Of a stretch of DNA of 64,000 nucleotides, positions 15,201 through 26,000 are shown one piece after another. The notes beneath the pieces were generated by a model. That model was given only the letters and a program-made list of their open reading frames with translations. It was not told the DNA's origin and made no database searches. Source of the DNA: Anaeramoeba flamelloides (lineage: Eukaryota > Metamonada > Anaeramoebidae); NCBI GenBank assembly GCA_027625915.1, contig JANTQA010000026.1, positions 3,472,001 to 3,536,000 of the forward strand. Reading direction: 5' to 3'. The position numbers were made by a program, and so were the translations under genes. Numbering within the stretch: position 1 is the stretch's first letter; every line of letters begins with the position of its first letter.

Positions 15201-18200
15201 ATAAAAAAATCAAAAATTTATCAAAAATTGATATTCAGGTTTCTGTGATTTCTAAATATTTCTTTTTAAAAAAGTAATGAAAAATATACTTTCTTCATTT
15301 TAACTTTTAGAATAAACGATCTTTCCAAGATCTTTGGTGTATTTTTTTTTTGTTTTAAAGTTTGATTTGTCCAGGTAAGCAAACAAGATTCTTAAACGAA
15401 AGTCAAAAAATTTTAGTTTTTTTAAAAATTCGTTTTTTTTTCTTTTTTGACTTCTGAAAACTTTTTTAAAACTGAGTGTTGGAGATCTTTATGTTTTTTC
15501 AAATTTATTGCTCTGGATTAAAGTTAATTTATCAAGAGATTGTGTTTCATTTTCTCTGAAAAGTTAATTTAATTTCCTTTACAATGCTTCTTGGTTTTTG
15601 AACATGGAGAATCTTGATAATTTGAGAAGAGAACAAAAAAAAAAAAAAAAGGATTCTAGACCTTTCACATTTGCTATTTGCTGTTTTTCCCGACCTAAAA
15701 TTTTCTAACTTTGAGTCTTTCTCATCTTTTTTTCACTAAAAAACTTTTGGAACATTAACCAACAATTTATTATCTTTTTTGTTGTATATGGTAACTCCAA
15801 AGATAGAATCTATTGAAAGAATTTGTTGTTGGAATTGAAATTTAAACTTTATTATTGAAAAAAAAAGTTTCTAAAATGGAAAAGTAACATATTTTGAATT
15901 GATCCCTTCTCAAAATTGAAATCATGTTAGCTCATAGAATGCATTTTCAAAAAAGTGGAGAATTTTTTTGTTATCTTTGATAAAAAATCTCTTTATAAGT
16001 ATTTCTATTTGTAAATGGGGAAAATAAAACCAAGTGGAATATCAAATACTGAATTTAAATCAGTACCTATAGTGTGTATTTCAATTATATATTCAGCAAA
16101 AGATCCCCAAAAAATGAATAAAATCAAAACACTTTTTTTAGAGACAACAATGCAATAGCCAATTCCAATAAAAAATGGGTAATATAATAAGTAAACAAAA
16201 GATTTTTTAAACAATAAAATACTTTTTCAAGTTTTTCATTCTATTGGAAGTTTTACCAAGATTAAACCTCTTAGGAAAAAAATTTTTAGTGATCAAAAAG
16301 AAAAGAATAACACCAATTTTCACACCAAAAAAATATCAGATACAATCGAGATCAGAAACTTTGATATCTTTTATTTAAATAATGTCTTTTATATTCATAA
16401 ATTGGATAATTTGTAAGAATCTATCAATGATAAATAACATTTTTGTAGATTTAAATAATAATTCTACTCATGTGCAAAAATTTTTTGATAAAAATCATAT
16501 TTTAAATACAGATTTGTACAAAATATTTTTGTTTTAAGATTTGAAAAAAAAAAAAAAATATGTAGAACAATATCACAACTTTGGGAAATATAAAAGGTTG
16601 TAGGGCAATCACGAATCAAATTGAATTGGATTAAATTTTGTATTGGAAGGAAATAGTTTGCTCTGAATAATAGACATATAAGTATGTAAATTATAAAACA
16701 AGAAAATTTTGATTTTTTATTTTTTTAGACAAAAATTGTATTTACTGTTAATTGAATCTTTTTCAAAAAATCTCAAGATTAAGAAAATTTTCAGAGAAAA
16801 AAAAATATTTGTAATTTATTTGTTAATTAAATTATTAGTCGAAAAAAATCCCAAGGTTATATTTGGTCTTAAAAAAAATAAATAAAATTGGAAAAATAAT
16901 CTTTTTTTTAAATTTACTTGATCAACTCAAGTAAATTACTAGAATTATATATTTTGTTTGAATCATTTTAAAAAAAATTCTAGATATAAGTTTAGGAGTT
17001 AGAGAAGTGTCGTAGAGTGCCTAGGTTTTTTTTTAATTTTAGAAATTAAAAAAAAGGGCTAACATCAATTTTCTTGGGGTTTTCTATTTTATTTTTAAAG
17101 TGTTCGAGGTTTTTTTGAGTTTTATATTTATTTGGAAAATCAATAGATTTTCGTTAGGTTTTTTTTACTTTAGAAATAAACAGAAAATTTTAATAAATTT
17201 TCGGTTTATTTCTAAAGTAAAATAAACCTAGAACACTTCACAAATAAATAGAAAACTCAAAAAAACCTAACGAAAATCTATTTATTATACAAATAAACAG
17301 AAAGCTCAAGAAAAACTAACGAATGGTATCCGTCACGTGCCGTAGAGTGCCTATGTTTTTCCAGAATTCAAAAGAATTGGATAAAGTCTATGGTTTTACT
17401 CCGTTCTTTTAATTTATGGTAAACCTAATGGAAAGTGTCTAGGGTTTTTTTACTTTGAGAAATAACAAGAAAATTTGTCAAATTTTTTTCTATTTCTCAA
17501 ATTAAAAAAAAACCTAACGGTGAATAAGAGGAATTAAAAACTCCTCAGCTTAAATTACAATAAAAAAAAGAGAGAGGGAGAGATAATTTGTTATACTAGT
17601 AATAAATTTAAATATTTTCTCTATTTTCAAATATCTTATTTATAGCAAGTTTACAATTAAAATTGAGGATTTTTGTTATTTTGTATTTTAATAGAAATTT
17701 TGAAATATTAAACTTAATCTGAGTGATGCAGTAATTGTAAAAAAGTGTGAAATAAAAGTTTTTCAAAAGTATCTTTAAAAAAGTCATCAAACTTTGATAA
17801 ACTCCAATAGAGCTACTATTTGTTTCAAAATAAATTGAGCAAATTTTTCATTCGGCTTTCCAAAAACAGATTTTATAAAGCCACATGAAACTTTTTAAAT
17901 TTTAAATTCATATAAGAACCAGGTTAAATTATTAATTAACCTCTGATAGAGTTGGGAACTTTGATGATTTCTTTTAATTCTTTCGGATGTGATAATTTAG
18001 GAAAGCCGAATGAATGAAAATTTTGATCTTTTTATTTTGATACTGATAAATTCAAATCAGTGTCTGAAAATTTTTACTTCAATTTCCCATTAACGAATTT
18101 TTTTACAACATTTTGAATAAAGAACTCTATTGATTGAATGGAAAGAAAACTTTGTAAAATTGGTTGATCTTTAAAATATTCTTTCACTTGGGTTGTTATA

Positions 18201-19250
18201 AAAGTGTTCAAAGATTTACAAAAATTGAAATTGAATTAAAAAATTATTTTCGATTTCTTTGGGTTTATGGATATTAACAGTATTTATTAGTAATTTATTA
18301 AAAACTTTTTTGGTCGCACTTTTTGAAAATGACTCTTGTCTTTGAAGATTTTAATTGGGTGGTTAAAAGATTGTGTTCAAACGTGGTACTTTTTCAGAAA
18401 GCAATCCTTATTCAAAATTCATTCCACGAAGATTAGTAATTCCCACAAACTAAAACAAATTTTAGAGTGGCCAACCCGATTTTTTAAATACTCACCAATT
18501 TTTTCAGAAGGAAATTTTTGTTTTTTTTTCAGAAAGACAAATCGCGGTCATAAAAAATCACCTTTAGAGATACACGATTAAATGTTAATCTTTGTGAAAA
18601 TGTATCTTCTTTCAATTTCATTAGTAAATTCAAAAGCAGAGATTGAATTGTTTGAATTTCAGGATTGAATAGGAAAGGAAAAAAATTTAAATAAGACACA
18701 ATTGTGAGTTAACAGATCTCACGTTTTGAAAAATGTTTTTTTTACAAACAAAAGAGAGTGTTTGGGAAATGCACACTTTTTTTGGGGGGAATTTGTTTGT
18801 AAATTGAGATCCTGGAATTGAAAATTTATGAAGGTTTGATAAATAAAATAAAAAAAAAAGATTTTCATTTGGAGATCCTCAACAATAATGTGAATTTTTC
18901 AGTTGATCTGTTGTTTTATTTATTGCTGTTTTTGAAATCAAGAAAAAGTAAAGGTGATTTTTGTTTTTGATGATTTTTTTACCGAGCCATTTGGAGTTTT
19001 TTTCTTTTTTCTAAAATTTGAAAAAGAAGAGAAATCAAAAAAAAAAAAAAAAAAAAATCTTAATTACCGGATCTGTTAAAACACGAAGGTATTCCCACTG
19101 CTGTTGAAGTTCTTCACCAAGTGTAGAGTGTTTTAAAAAACTGGTGTTTTTGTTGCTTGATAAACTGGGTTGGAAAAGAAAATGTAGAGACGTGTTTTTG
19201 AAGTCGAGTTGTTGAATTAGGATTGTATTGAGATCCTCATTAATTGACAT
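1..19250 (-). CDS. BEACH-family giant scaffold protein, N-terminal part (partial, four exons)
   Basis: The gene runs right to left in at least four exons: 19250-19068, 13104-12732, 10123-9683 and 6303-1, then leaves the window. About 2,433 residues are visible. The joins keep phase (0, 1, 1) with donors GTAATT, GTAAAT and GTAATT. The start is the ATG at 19250-19248 (MSINEDLNTILIQQ). The family call rests on exon 4: a concanavalin-like stretch at about residues 1515-1835, with LEGPNSRFLFNG and SWDQKGWSFFTCIKF, and then LGGIRIFLPILE near residue 1985. That order precedes PH-BEACH-WD40 in LvsA, WDFY3, LYST and neurobeachin. The rest is Leu/Ile-rich helical sequence of ARM/HEAT type with EN- and KE-rich linkers. 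Known family members are large cytosolic scaffolds for lysosomal, autophagic and vesicle traffic. The PH, BEACH and WD40 domains would lie beyond base 1 and are not seen. The exon 2/3 join (acceptor AAAG) is the least certain. Confidence 0.75.
1790..2760 (-). other. Concanavalin-like domain of the BEACH-family protein
   Basis: The stretch begins near 2760 with KLIYSELEGPNSRFLFNG and SWDQKGWSFFTCIKF. This matches the beta-sandwich entry of BEACH proteins, in which a Gly-rich 'F-F-G' strand precedes 'W...KG-SF-TWI'. It goes on with NNKWIFLTVTQEF and ends near 1790 with FKGEIGIISLLNHSL, the usual closing strand. Two linkers rich in Lys and in Glu-Asn interrupt the domain (near 2395 and 1860-2010). 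It is recognised from memory of the family, without an alignment score. Confidence 0.6.
3655..3870 (-). repeat. Coding tandem repeat (Lys-Glu / DQKK units)
   Basis: The plus strand shows repeated TTTTTTGATC blocks separated by TTTTTC runs. In the BEACH frame these give DQKK followed by KEKEK and KGKG-EE units, repeated at least four times. It is a minisatellite-like, charged, probably helical or disordered linker. Confidence 0.7.
5520..5650 (-). repeat. Coding (Glu-Asn)n hexanucleotide repeat
   Basis: TTTTCA/TTTTCG hexamers on the plus strand read as alternating Glu and Asn in the BEACH frame, with a few Lys and one Val interruption. The tract is a disordered linker in exon 4. Confidence 0.8.
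6304..9682 (-). other. BEACH gene intron 3 (3.4 kb)
   Basis: No coding exon was recognised. The donor GTAATT at 9682 is followed closely by T-tracts on the transcript strand, and the acceptor TTAATAG lies at 6304. Exon phases on both sides agree. It contains a diverged copy of a 1.1-kb repeat (7590-8720). Confidence 0.6.
7590..8720. repeat. 1.1-kb dispersed repeat, copy 1 (family C)
   Basis: Aligned by eye with 56870-57960 in the same orientation. Shared blocks include TGTGTTTTGG, TTTCCAATAT, AAAGTAACCTATTATTTT and ACTGATCCC, in the same order over about 1.1 kb. The copies are strongly diverged. No coding potential or terminal repeats were recognised. Confidence 0.6.
10350..11060. mobile_element. 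MITE-like fold-back DNA element, family B copy 1
   Basis: The ends are inverted: CTAAACTCTGTTTCAGTC and AAAGGGG at the left, CCCCTTT and GACTGAAAAATAGTTTAG at the right. Inside there is a second inverted pair around 'TTTTCACTTCATTTTCC' and 'GAAAATGAAGTGAAAA'. The same element lies in reverse orientation at 36912-37624. No transposase is present, so it is non-autonomous. Confidence 0.75.
11691..12040. mobile_element. Fold-back element, family A copy 1
   Basis: It is an almost palindromic element with arms built of 'AACCTAACG', 'GAAAACTCAAAAAAACCT' and 'CGAAATAAACCGAAAA' and their complements. The left end TATAAGTTTAGG and the right end TCCCTTAAATTATA are imperfect inverted repeats. Confidence 0.7.
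16155..16460. repeat. Dispersed repeat family D, copy 1
   Basis: It shares 'GCCAATTCCAATAAAAAA', 'GATTTTTTAAACAATAAAAT' and 'ATCAGATACAATCGAGATC' in order with 42053-42350. No terminal structure was seen. Confidence 0.6.
16985..17562. mobile_element. Fold-back element, family A copy 2
   Basis: The left end ATAAGTTTAGGAGTTAG is followed by AAGTGTCGTAGAGTGCC. The right end matches copy 1 (AACCTAACGGTGAATAAGA, then CTTAAATTACAAT). The interior is a long imperfect palindrome of the same arms as copy 1, with an extra 230 bases. Confidence 0.75.
17841..18025. mobile_element. Short palindromic element
   Basis: The arms AAATTTTTCATTCGGCTTTCC and GGAAAGCCGAATGAATGAAAATTTT are inverted. A second nested pair AGGTTAA / TTAACCT lies near the centre. 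It is about 185 bases, a typical MITE shape. No second copy was noticed in the window. Confidence 0.55.
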
Positions 19251-22200
19251 TACAAAAAATTGAAGAACAACTCGTTAGATTAAATAAAATGTTTAATTTC
19301 CTAAAAAAGTTTCGATTGACTTAATAGTTCAAATAGTGTGTAGGTATTGTTATTTATTTAAGACAAACTCTACAATTCTTATTATAAAAGAAACAAAGAG
19401 GGAATTATATTTTTGTTTTCAAAGTTTTGAATGTATTTTGTTTTTGTATTATTAATTGAACGATCTTTCTTATCAAAAGTTCAAACATTGTAATACGTTC
19501 TTAGCTTTATTATTCAATTTTAGTTTTACTTAATTAAGGTCTTCTTAAAGCTAGTTTGAAAAATATACTTTTGTTCTCTCTTGAAAATCAAAATACACCA
19601 AAAAAAGATTCTAAATATGTTTTTTGAATTTTATTTTAATAGGGAATATATTATTTTTTTTCAATTTTTTTCTTTGACTGAATTTTCTTTTAGTGATAAG
19701 AAGGTTGTAAAGTTAAAAAGATCATGTTATTACATACCAGCACTAAAATATTTGTACACAAAAACATAGTTAACTGGAAAAAAACAAAAAAGGTAAAGGG
19801 AAAAATAAAAAAGGTTTAAAAAAAAACATTTACTTCTCAAAATATCAAAAATTGTAATTTTTTAACAAAAAAAAATACCCCCAATCAAATGTTAAATTAA
19901 CAGAATAAATTTAACATTTTAAATTGGATTATTACTCATTAGGTATGTTAAATGTCTATTACAGTTTGTTTTCTCATCAAATTTAATCAAAAAATATATA
20001 AAATTTAAAAAAACCTGGGTTTAAAATCTTCTTCTTTTTTATATTATCTCAGTTCCTTTTTTAAGGCTCAAAATTTGAAAGAAATTTTAGATACAAGAAA
20101 AATCTCAAATTAAGGGACAAAATTCTAATTCCAGGAATATAATTTGTATCAAAAAAATTTCCAAAAAACTTGCTATAATTAGTTATTTTTTTGTGATTTA
20201 TACTTCCTTGAAATTTTTGTCTTAAAAGTGGAATAGACTATATTAAAATCAGTTCCAATTTTAAGAAACAAATTTTGAAAATTATTGAATAAAAATATTC
20301 TAAATTAAGGCAAAAAATTTAGATTCTAGCAAAAAAAAACTGAGAAACAAATGGGTAAAAATATGTATTAATTTGATATTTTTTGTATTCCTTGAATTTC
20401 ATTGGTGGTTTGTATATTAAGCTTGTAACTTATTTTATTTTTATTATTATTACAGTCAGTTCCGTTTTTAAGGCCTAAACTTTCAACGAAATTTAAGGCT
20501 CAAAATAAATCTCACAATAAGGCTCAAAATTCAGATTCTAATAAAATAATTTGTAAAAAAAAAAATTCCAAATTTTGTGCCTGAATTTTAGATTTTTAAT
20601 GTCTTAAATTTCATCGAATGTTTGTGCATTGAATTTGAAACTGACTGTATGTGGTGTTCCTACCGAAATTTTGCTTTTTTTTTTAATGTGATTCAAAATA
20701 TAAATATGTTTATTTGACTTCTCCTTTTTTTTTTTGTTTTATTGGTTATAAATATATATATATATAAAAACTCTCATTCAAAAATTTTAACATTGAAAAT
20801 TTTAATTTTTTAAAAAAAAATCTTATTTAATCAATTCTCAAAGAAATACCAAATCATAATCATACGTTATTACAAATGTTAACTATTATTAATAAATTAC
20901 AATACCGGTAAAATGGAAAAAAAAATAAAAAATTATCAATACAAATAAATCAAGGGTGTGTTGAAAATTTTGGAATTATTTGGTTTCATTTATAAAAAAT
21001 GTTAAAATTGGTAAAAACTTGGGCAAATTATTTGGTATTGACTAGAATTCATTAAAATACCAATCCACCGGAATATTGTCATTGTTTACGAATCAAATAT
21101 ACCTCAATAAGTTTTTTATAAATTACAAACTCTTTACTCATTTTTGCAAACTTTCTTTTTATCATTAAAATGTTAGATTTAAAATACCACAAAAACCCAG
21201 AATAGGTCTTGAGACTATAAATTAAACGTTAATAGAAATTAAACAAATCTAAAATTGTCTGAAAACAATTACTCAAGTGTTCAGAGATTTTATTCAAAAG
21301 ATCAAACGAGTTAATGTAATCCATGAAAGAGTTACTGGGAACTTTAATACAGAAAAAAACAAAAAAAATGAACCAAAACCCAAAAACACCTAGATAAAAA
21401 AAAACAAGTCCTTTCAAAAGAATTATGTTGATCACAAGTGGCAAGTAATAAAAATCTAAGGAAAACAAGAGTAAAACTCATATGTATGTTATCCTTTGAA
21501 AATTTTGAGTTGTTTATTTAATGTGTTTGAAAAAATCGTCATCTTTTAAGGTTAAAAAATTTTGATTATTTTCCTTTTTCAGTCACACTTTCCTTAACAG
21601 GAGTGTTGGAGTTTGGGTATCTCAAAATTTCTTTTTCATTTTTCATTGAAAAAAACACACAAAAAAATAATTTTTTCATCCAAATTGGGGAATATTTCTA
21701 AGATAAGTATTTTATATTTTAATGGTTTTGTCTCCAAAGTTTTCAAGTTAACTTTAAAAATTGGAAAAGTAAAACATAAGATTGTCATAATTGTTTACAA
21801 TTCCGAATTCCTCTTTTTGAGTGAACCAATTTAATGATTTTGTGGCTAATTGTTTTTTGATTTTTTTCCCACATGAAAAAAGCTAAAATTTTGTTTGATT
21901 AATAATAATTTGTAAGATTTCGAAGTTTGATTTCCAAAGAGATTGGTTAAATTTGAATGAACCATTCCTTTTCCTTTCGCTAGGTTTTGTTGAGTAACAA
22001 TTCCGATAATTTTGGAACAGATTTTCTTTGAGAAAGTTCTTTTTGTGAACAATCATATTTTCTTTTGATTTAACTTTTCTGGTTTAGACTGAATTTGAAA
22101 AAGTGAAAAAATAATTCCAGCATTTAATTTTCATTCACATTTAAAAATTTTTAAACGCATACACCTCAAAGAAAAAAAGTTGAAATACAACTGAATTTTA

Positions 22201-23029
22201 AGATCAGACTCAATTTTAGAAGAACCTTTGCTTGTCAACTTTCTCTTTGTAAAGAAAAAATTATTCTCCAACAATTTTTTGACTTAAATTCGACAATAAA
22301 AAAAGGAAGAATTTATTTTGAGTTTCTAAAACTGAATCTCAGAACCCCAAAGTGTTGACAAAAAAACAAAAGATCTTTACAAAGCAAATTCAACTTGAAA
22401 AATAGAATTCTTTCCATTCTTGTTTTCATTGGATCTGCATTCCAAATTATTTAATTTTTGAATTTGTAAATATTTACCCAAAGAAGACGTTAAAGAACAA
22501 AATAAGCTTTCCAAAAAAATGTCTGTATATTGGGTAATTCCATTTCTACTTTTCTCTTTAACAAAACAAGAACAAAAAACTTTTTATGACTTTTTATTAA
22601 AAATCCATCAATCTGTGAGCTAAAAAGCAATAGGACTTTCACCACATAAGGTTAAGTGAACTTTTCTTGATCTTTGTACTAATTTCTAATCCCATTTACA
22701 CTTTTTTGAGACAACTCTTGATTTGAGTATCACATGTGGATGCTTTGATTTTTGCATAATTAGAAATTTGAAGTTGGATGACAAAAATGAAAAACAATAA
22801 GGCTTAAAAAGTATTCAAAAGAAGGGTTGGTAAACTCAAGTGATCTGGTTTGGTGACTTGGATCAACAAACTCTTCCCTTGTCTATTAAAAAACTTTTCA
22901 GAATGTGTAAAAAGGATTAAAATAAAAATCGAAAAATCTTTTATTTTTTTTACCTTTTATTGAAGTTTGTTTATCAAACCAAAAAACTTTAACCCATTTT
23001 CCCAAGTTTGTTGCTTTATATAAAGGAAG
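19251..23029. other. Divergent intergenic region between the BEACH gene and the CARMIL-type gene
   Basis: It presumably carries both promoters, but I recognise no defined promoter motif. It contains one TA-flanked palindromic element (20451-20649) and, just left of it (about 20040-20420), a more decayed stretch with the same words (AGTTCC, TTTTTAAGG, GGCTCAAAAT). Open frames of 70-80 codons occur but lack homology or supporting context. Confidence 0.6.
20451..20649. mobile_element. Mariner-like MITE with TA ends
   Basis: The left end TACAGTCAGTTCCG and the right end GAAACTGACTGTA are inverted, with TA at both outer edges as expected for Tc1/mariner target duplication. The interior repeats 'AAGGCTCAAAAT' words in both directions. 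Length is about 199 bases. Confidence 0.6.
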
Positions 23030-26000
23030 ATGTCAAGAAGTGAGGAAGGTAAAATTCTTTGTTTTTTTTCTTAAACGATTTCCTTGCTCACAATGAACAC
23101 TTGTTTTTTTTTTTTTATTAAAACTACTGGATTTTTAAATGATTGTACTCTACCAAAGGACACCTGCCTATTTCACAATGGAACCAAGTTGTGTATGTTC
23201 AAAATTCAAAAAAAATTCAAGTGCAATTAGTTTTATATCCATCTTTTCTTGAGGTTGTAAAAACACAAAAAAAAATAAAAAGAAAAAACAAAGTCCAATT
23301 TTATCACCTTTACAACTTGATCCAAATTAAGTCTCCTGACTCTTTACATGTAAGAATTTTTTACTTTAGAAAAAAATCAAGATTTTTACCTTTAGGAATT
23401 TTTAATTTTTTTTTTTTAATTTTTTCTCTTTCCAACCTCACTTTTCTTCGTTCTCAAAAAAAACACGATTAGCTATCACTGGGTTTCACAACAGGGAAAA
23501 TTTCTTTAGAGACAAATCAAAGTAACGAAATTATACAAAAATTAATTTTTCAAATCTCCAATATCCAAGAAGGATTCCCCCACGAAAATGATCCGGTTCT
23601 CGAAGTGAGCCCCAAAAAAAGAGAACAAAAAGTGTTTTCTCAATTACAAAAACAAGAAAAAATTCGAAAATCAAGTAAAAAAACCAAAATTTTTTTCACA
23701 GCCAATTAATTTTTTGTTTTTCTCAACCAAAGCACCCAACAACCACAAACATTCCTTTTTTTTTTTTTTTTTTTTTTCACCTTCTCCTTTTTGTTTCTTT
23801 TTCAAAACAATCTTTTAGAACCTTTAAGATCTGGCGGATATGTTCTAATTTACAAATCACATTCAACACACCTCAACATTCCAAGCAACAAGTCTTTTCT
23901 TATTTGGCTGAATTCTCATTTGGAAGAAAGCCAAACACCACAAAATTTTGAGATTAATGGGTGGGACGATGTTCGGAAGAACAAAAATCTGGACTTAAGA
24001 CCAATCTTTTTTGCATTGGCTCATAACCAATGGTTCAAAAGCTTAAATGTTACAAATTTCCCAAATAAAGATACCATTTCTCTTCTTGCGACAGTTCTCA
24101 AAACAAACTCAACTTTAACTGATATTTGTGCCAGTAAAACAAATTCAACAGAAGGATTTTTACAATTAGGTAAATTATTTGTTTTGATTTTTGCAATTCT
24201 TTTGTATCAAGGATTTTTCTTTTATTCTTTTTACAAGCGGCTTGAACCTTTGTTTTTTTTTTTTTTTTTTTTTTTATAAAATTTGCACTTTCAAGGCTCC
24301 TTAAACAAACAAAAAATCTCAAAATACTTGAGACACAACAAAAAAAAAAAAAAAAAAATTCCCTTTTTGAATGTTTACAAATTTGTTTTTTTTAATTTGT
24401 TTGAAACAATTCTGAAAAAAACAACGGAACAAAGAGATTTGCTGTTGTTTGTTGAAAAATAGATGGAACACAATTTTTCGTCATCTTTCCTCAAATGTTT
24501 CAAAGATCGATGGAAAAGGTTTACTCACAAAAACACTAAATTGGTTTTATTCCAGTTTCGCCTTTAAAGAAACCATGAAACTTTTTCATGATTTCTTTGG
24601 AATTTTTTGGGTTTTTGGAAAGCCAAATCAAAATTATGTTCAATTTATTTTGTTTGTAATGTGTGTTTCTCTCATTTTTGTTTTCACATCAAAAAACCAA
24701 GAATTTCTCTGTTGTAAAAAAAAACAGCAAGTTATTGATAAATTCGAAAAAATTTGTAGTTCAATTATCATTTTGGTAAATCACAACTTCAACTTTTCAA
24801 ACAATTTTTTCACAAGTTATATTTTTCATGACCAACGAATTTTACAAAGTTTCTTAACTCTTAAACTCATAAAATGCTTTTGTCAAAGATATGATATAAA
24901 ATTTCAAAAAGGAAAAGGAAACAAAAATTTCCAAACATTCATTTGAATTTATCAGTATTTTTTTTTTTTTTTTTCCAAAAGAATAACTTTTGGTTAAAAA
25001 TACCCGACAAATGACATAAAAAACAAAGAACTAATTCATTATTTTTAATTGTTTGCTCTTGAATAAATTGCAAAGAAAAAAAGAGAATTTTTAGAAACCT
25101 TCTGATGGAAAATTCTAATTGTTGTCAAAAAGAAGTTTGTTTCAATTCAAAAATTAATAGAAAAAAATTTGATTTCAGGAAGAAAAAAAATACCAGCAAA
25201 AAAGCAATTAAAATACTTTTGTATATAACTTTAAATTAAAAAAAATTTGTTGTATCTCAAAGCTAACAAAGGAAGAGTCATATTCAAAGCACTGGGAGTT
25301 TCATTTGCGATTGATTTTGTGAAGATCTTGGATCATTTTAACTCAAAATTAATAAAATAGTTTAACCTTGAAAGAAAAATTATCCTTATGAATTGGAAAA
25401 TTACAATAATTTACCAATAAATGAAAATTTATCACTTGTATAAAGAATTTTTGATTAAAATTGGTTCATTTCTTGGAATTATTTAAAATCTGAGAGATGA
25501 AATTTTGGCTTGTTTAATTTTTCAATTATTGGTTTCAAAAAAAAAGAACGAAGAAATAGTTTAACAAAGTTCTTGAAATGTAAAAGTTCAAAGAGTATTT
25601 CGGTTAAGAACGAATAACTGATTTGCGTTGCAGGTATTTGTAATCTAATGGAAAAAATGGTTCATATCCTTTTCTGTTTTTACACTTTTAAAAATTTCCT
25701 TTCCTTGAGAATTGTGATTTTAATGCAAAACACAAAAAATTTTGGATCAGAATAAAAAGAAAATCAGAAAAGAGAATGGAATTAACATTTTCAAATTATT
25801 TGTTTGTTACTTTTTAGAAAAAAAAATCAAGAAGAAAAAGTTGAAATAAAATTTTTTTACAATTTATTTTTCAAATACAAGTCTTTAAATTATCTCCCTT
25901 TTCCACTTTACTCTTCAATAGTTATAATCACTAATCTCATAATCTCATAATTTTTGAAAATTTCCATTAAAGTACTTTTTAAATTAACTAACCAGTGGGA

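Larger units (their letters stand above)
13105..19067 (-). other. BEACH gene intron 1 (6 kb)
   Basis: No exon was recognised inside. The donor GTAATT at 19067 is followed ten bases on by T21 on the transcript strand. The acceptor TTAATTAG lies at 13105. Exons 1 and 2 are both phase 0 at this join. It contains repeat D (16155-16460), a family A element (16985-17562) and a short palindromic element (17841-18025). The remaining AT-rich sequence shows nothing I can name. Confidence 0.5.

Noticed and set aside
16005-16214. 69-codon minus-strand frame in BEACH intron 1
   Set aside because: It overlaps repeat D, whose other copy does not keep the frame.
21229-22052. Two minus-strand frames of 79 and 68 codons in the divergent intergenic region
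   Set aside because: No recognisable domain, no splice context and AT-typical composition.
24283-24350. LRR-like fragment (LSRLLKQTKNLKILET) in the same intron
   Set aside because: It resembles one LRR helix-strand unit, but it is short and followed by poly-A and a stop; joining it would break the phase match between 24169 and 29357. It could be a decayed exon copy.
24449-24946. 165-codon plus-strand open frame in the CARMIL-type intron
   Set aside because: The composition is Phe/Ile-rich without a family motif. Splicing around it gives the correct LRR continuity, so an exon here would disrupt the domain.
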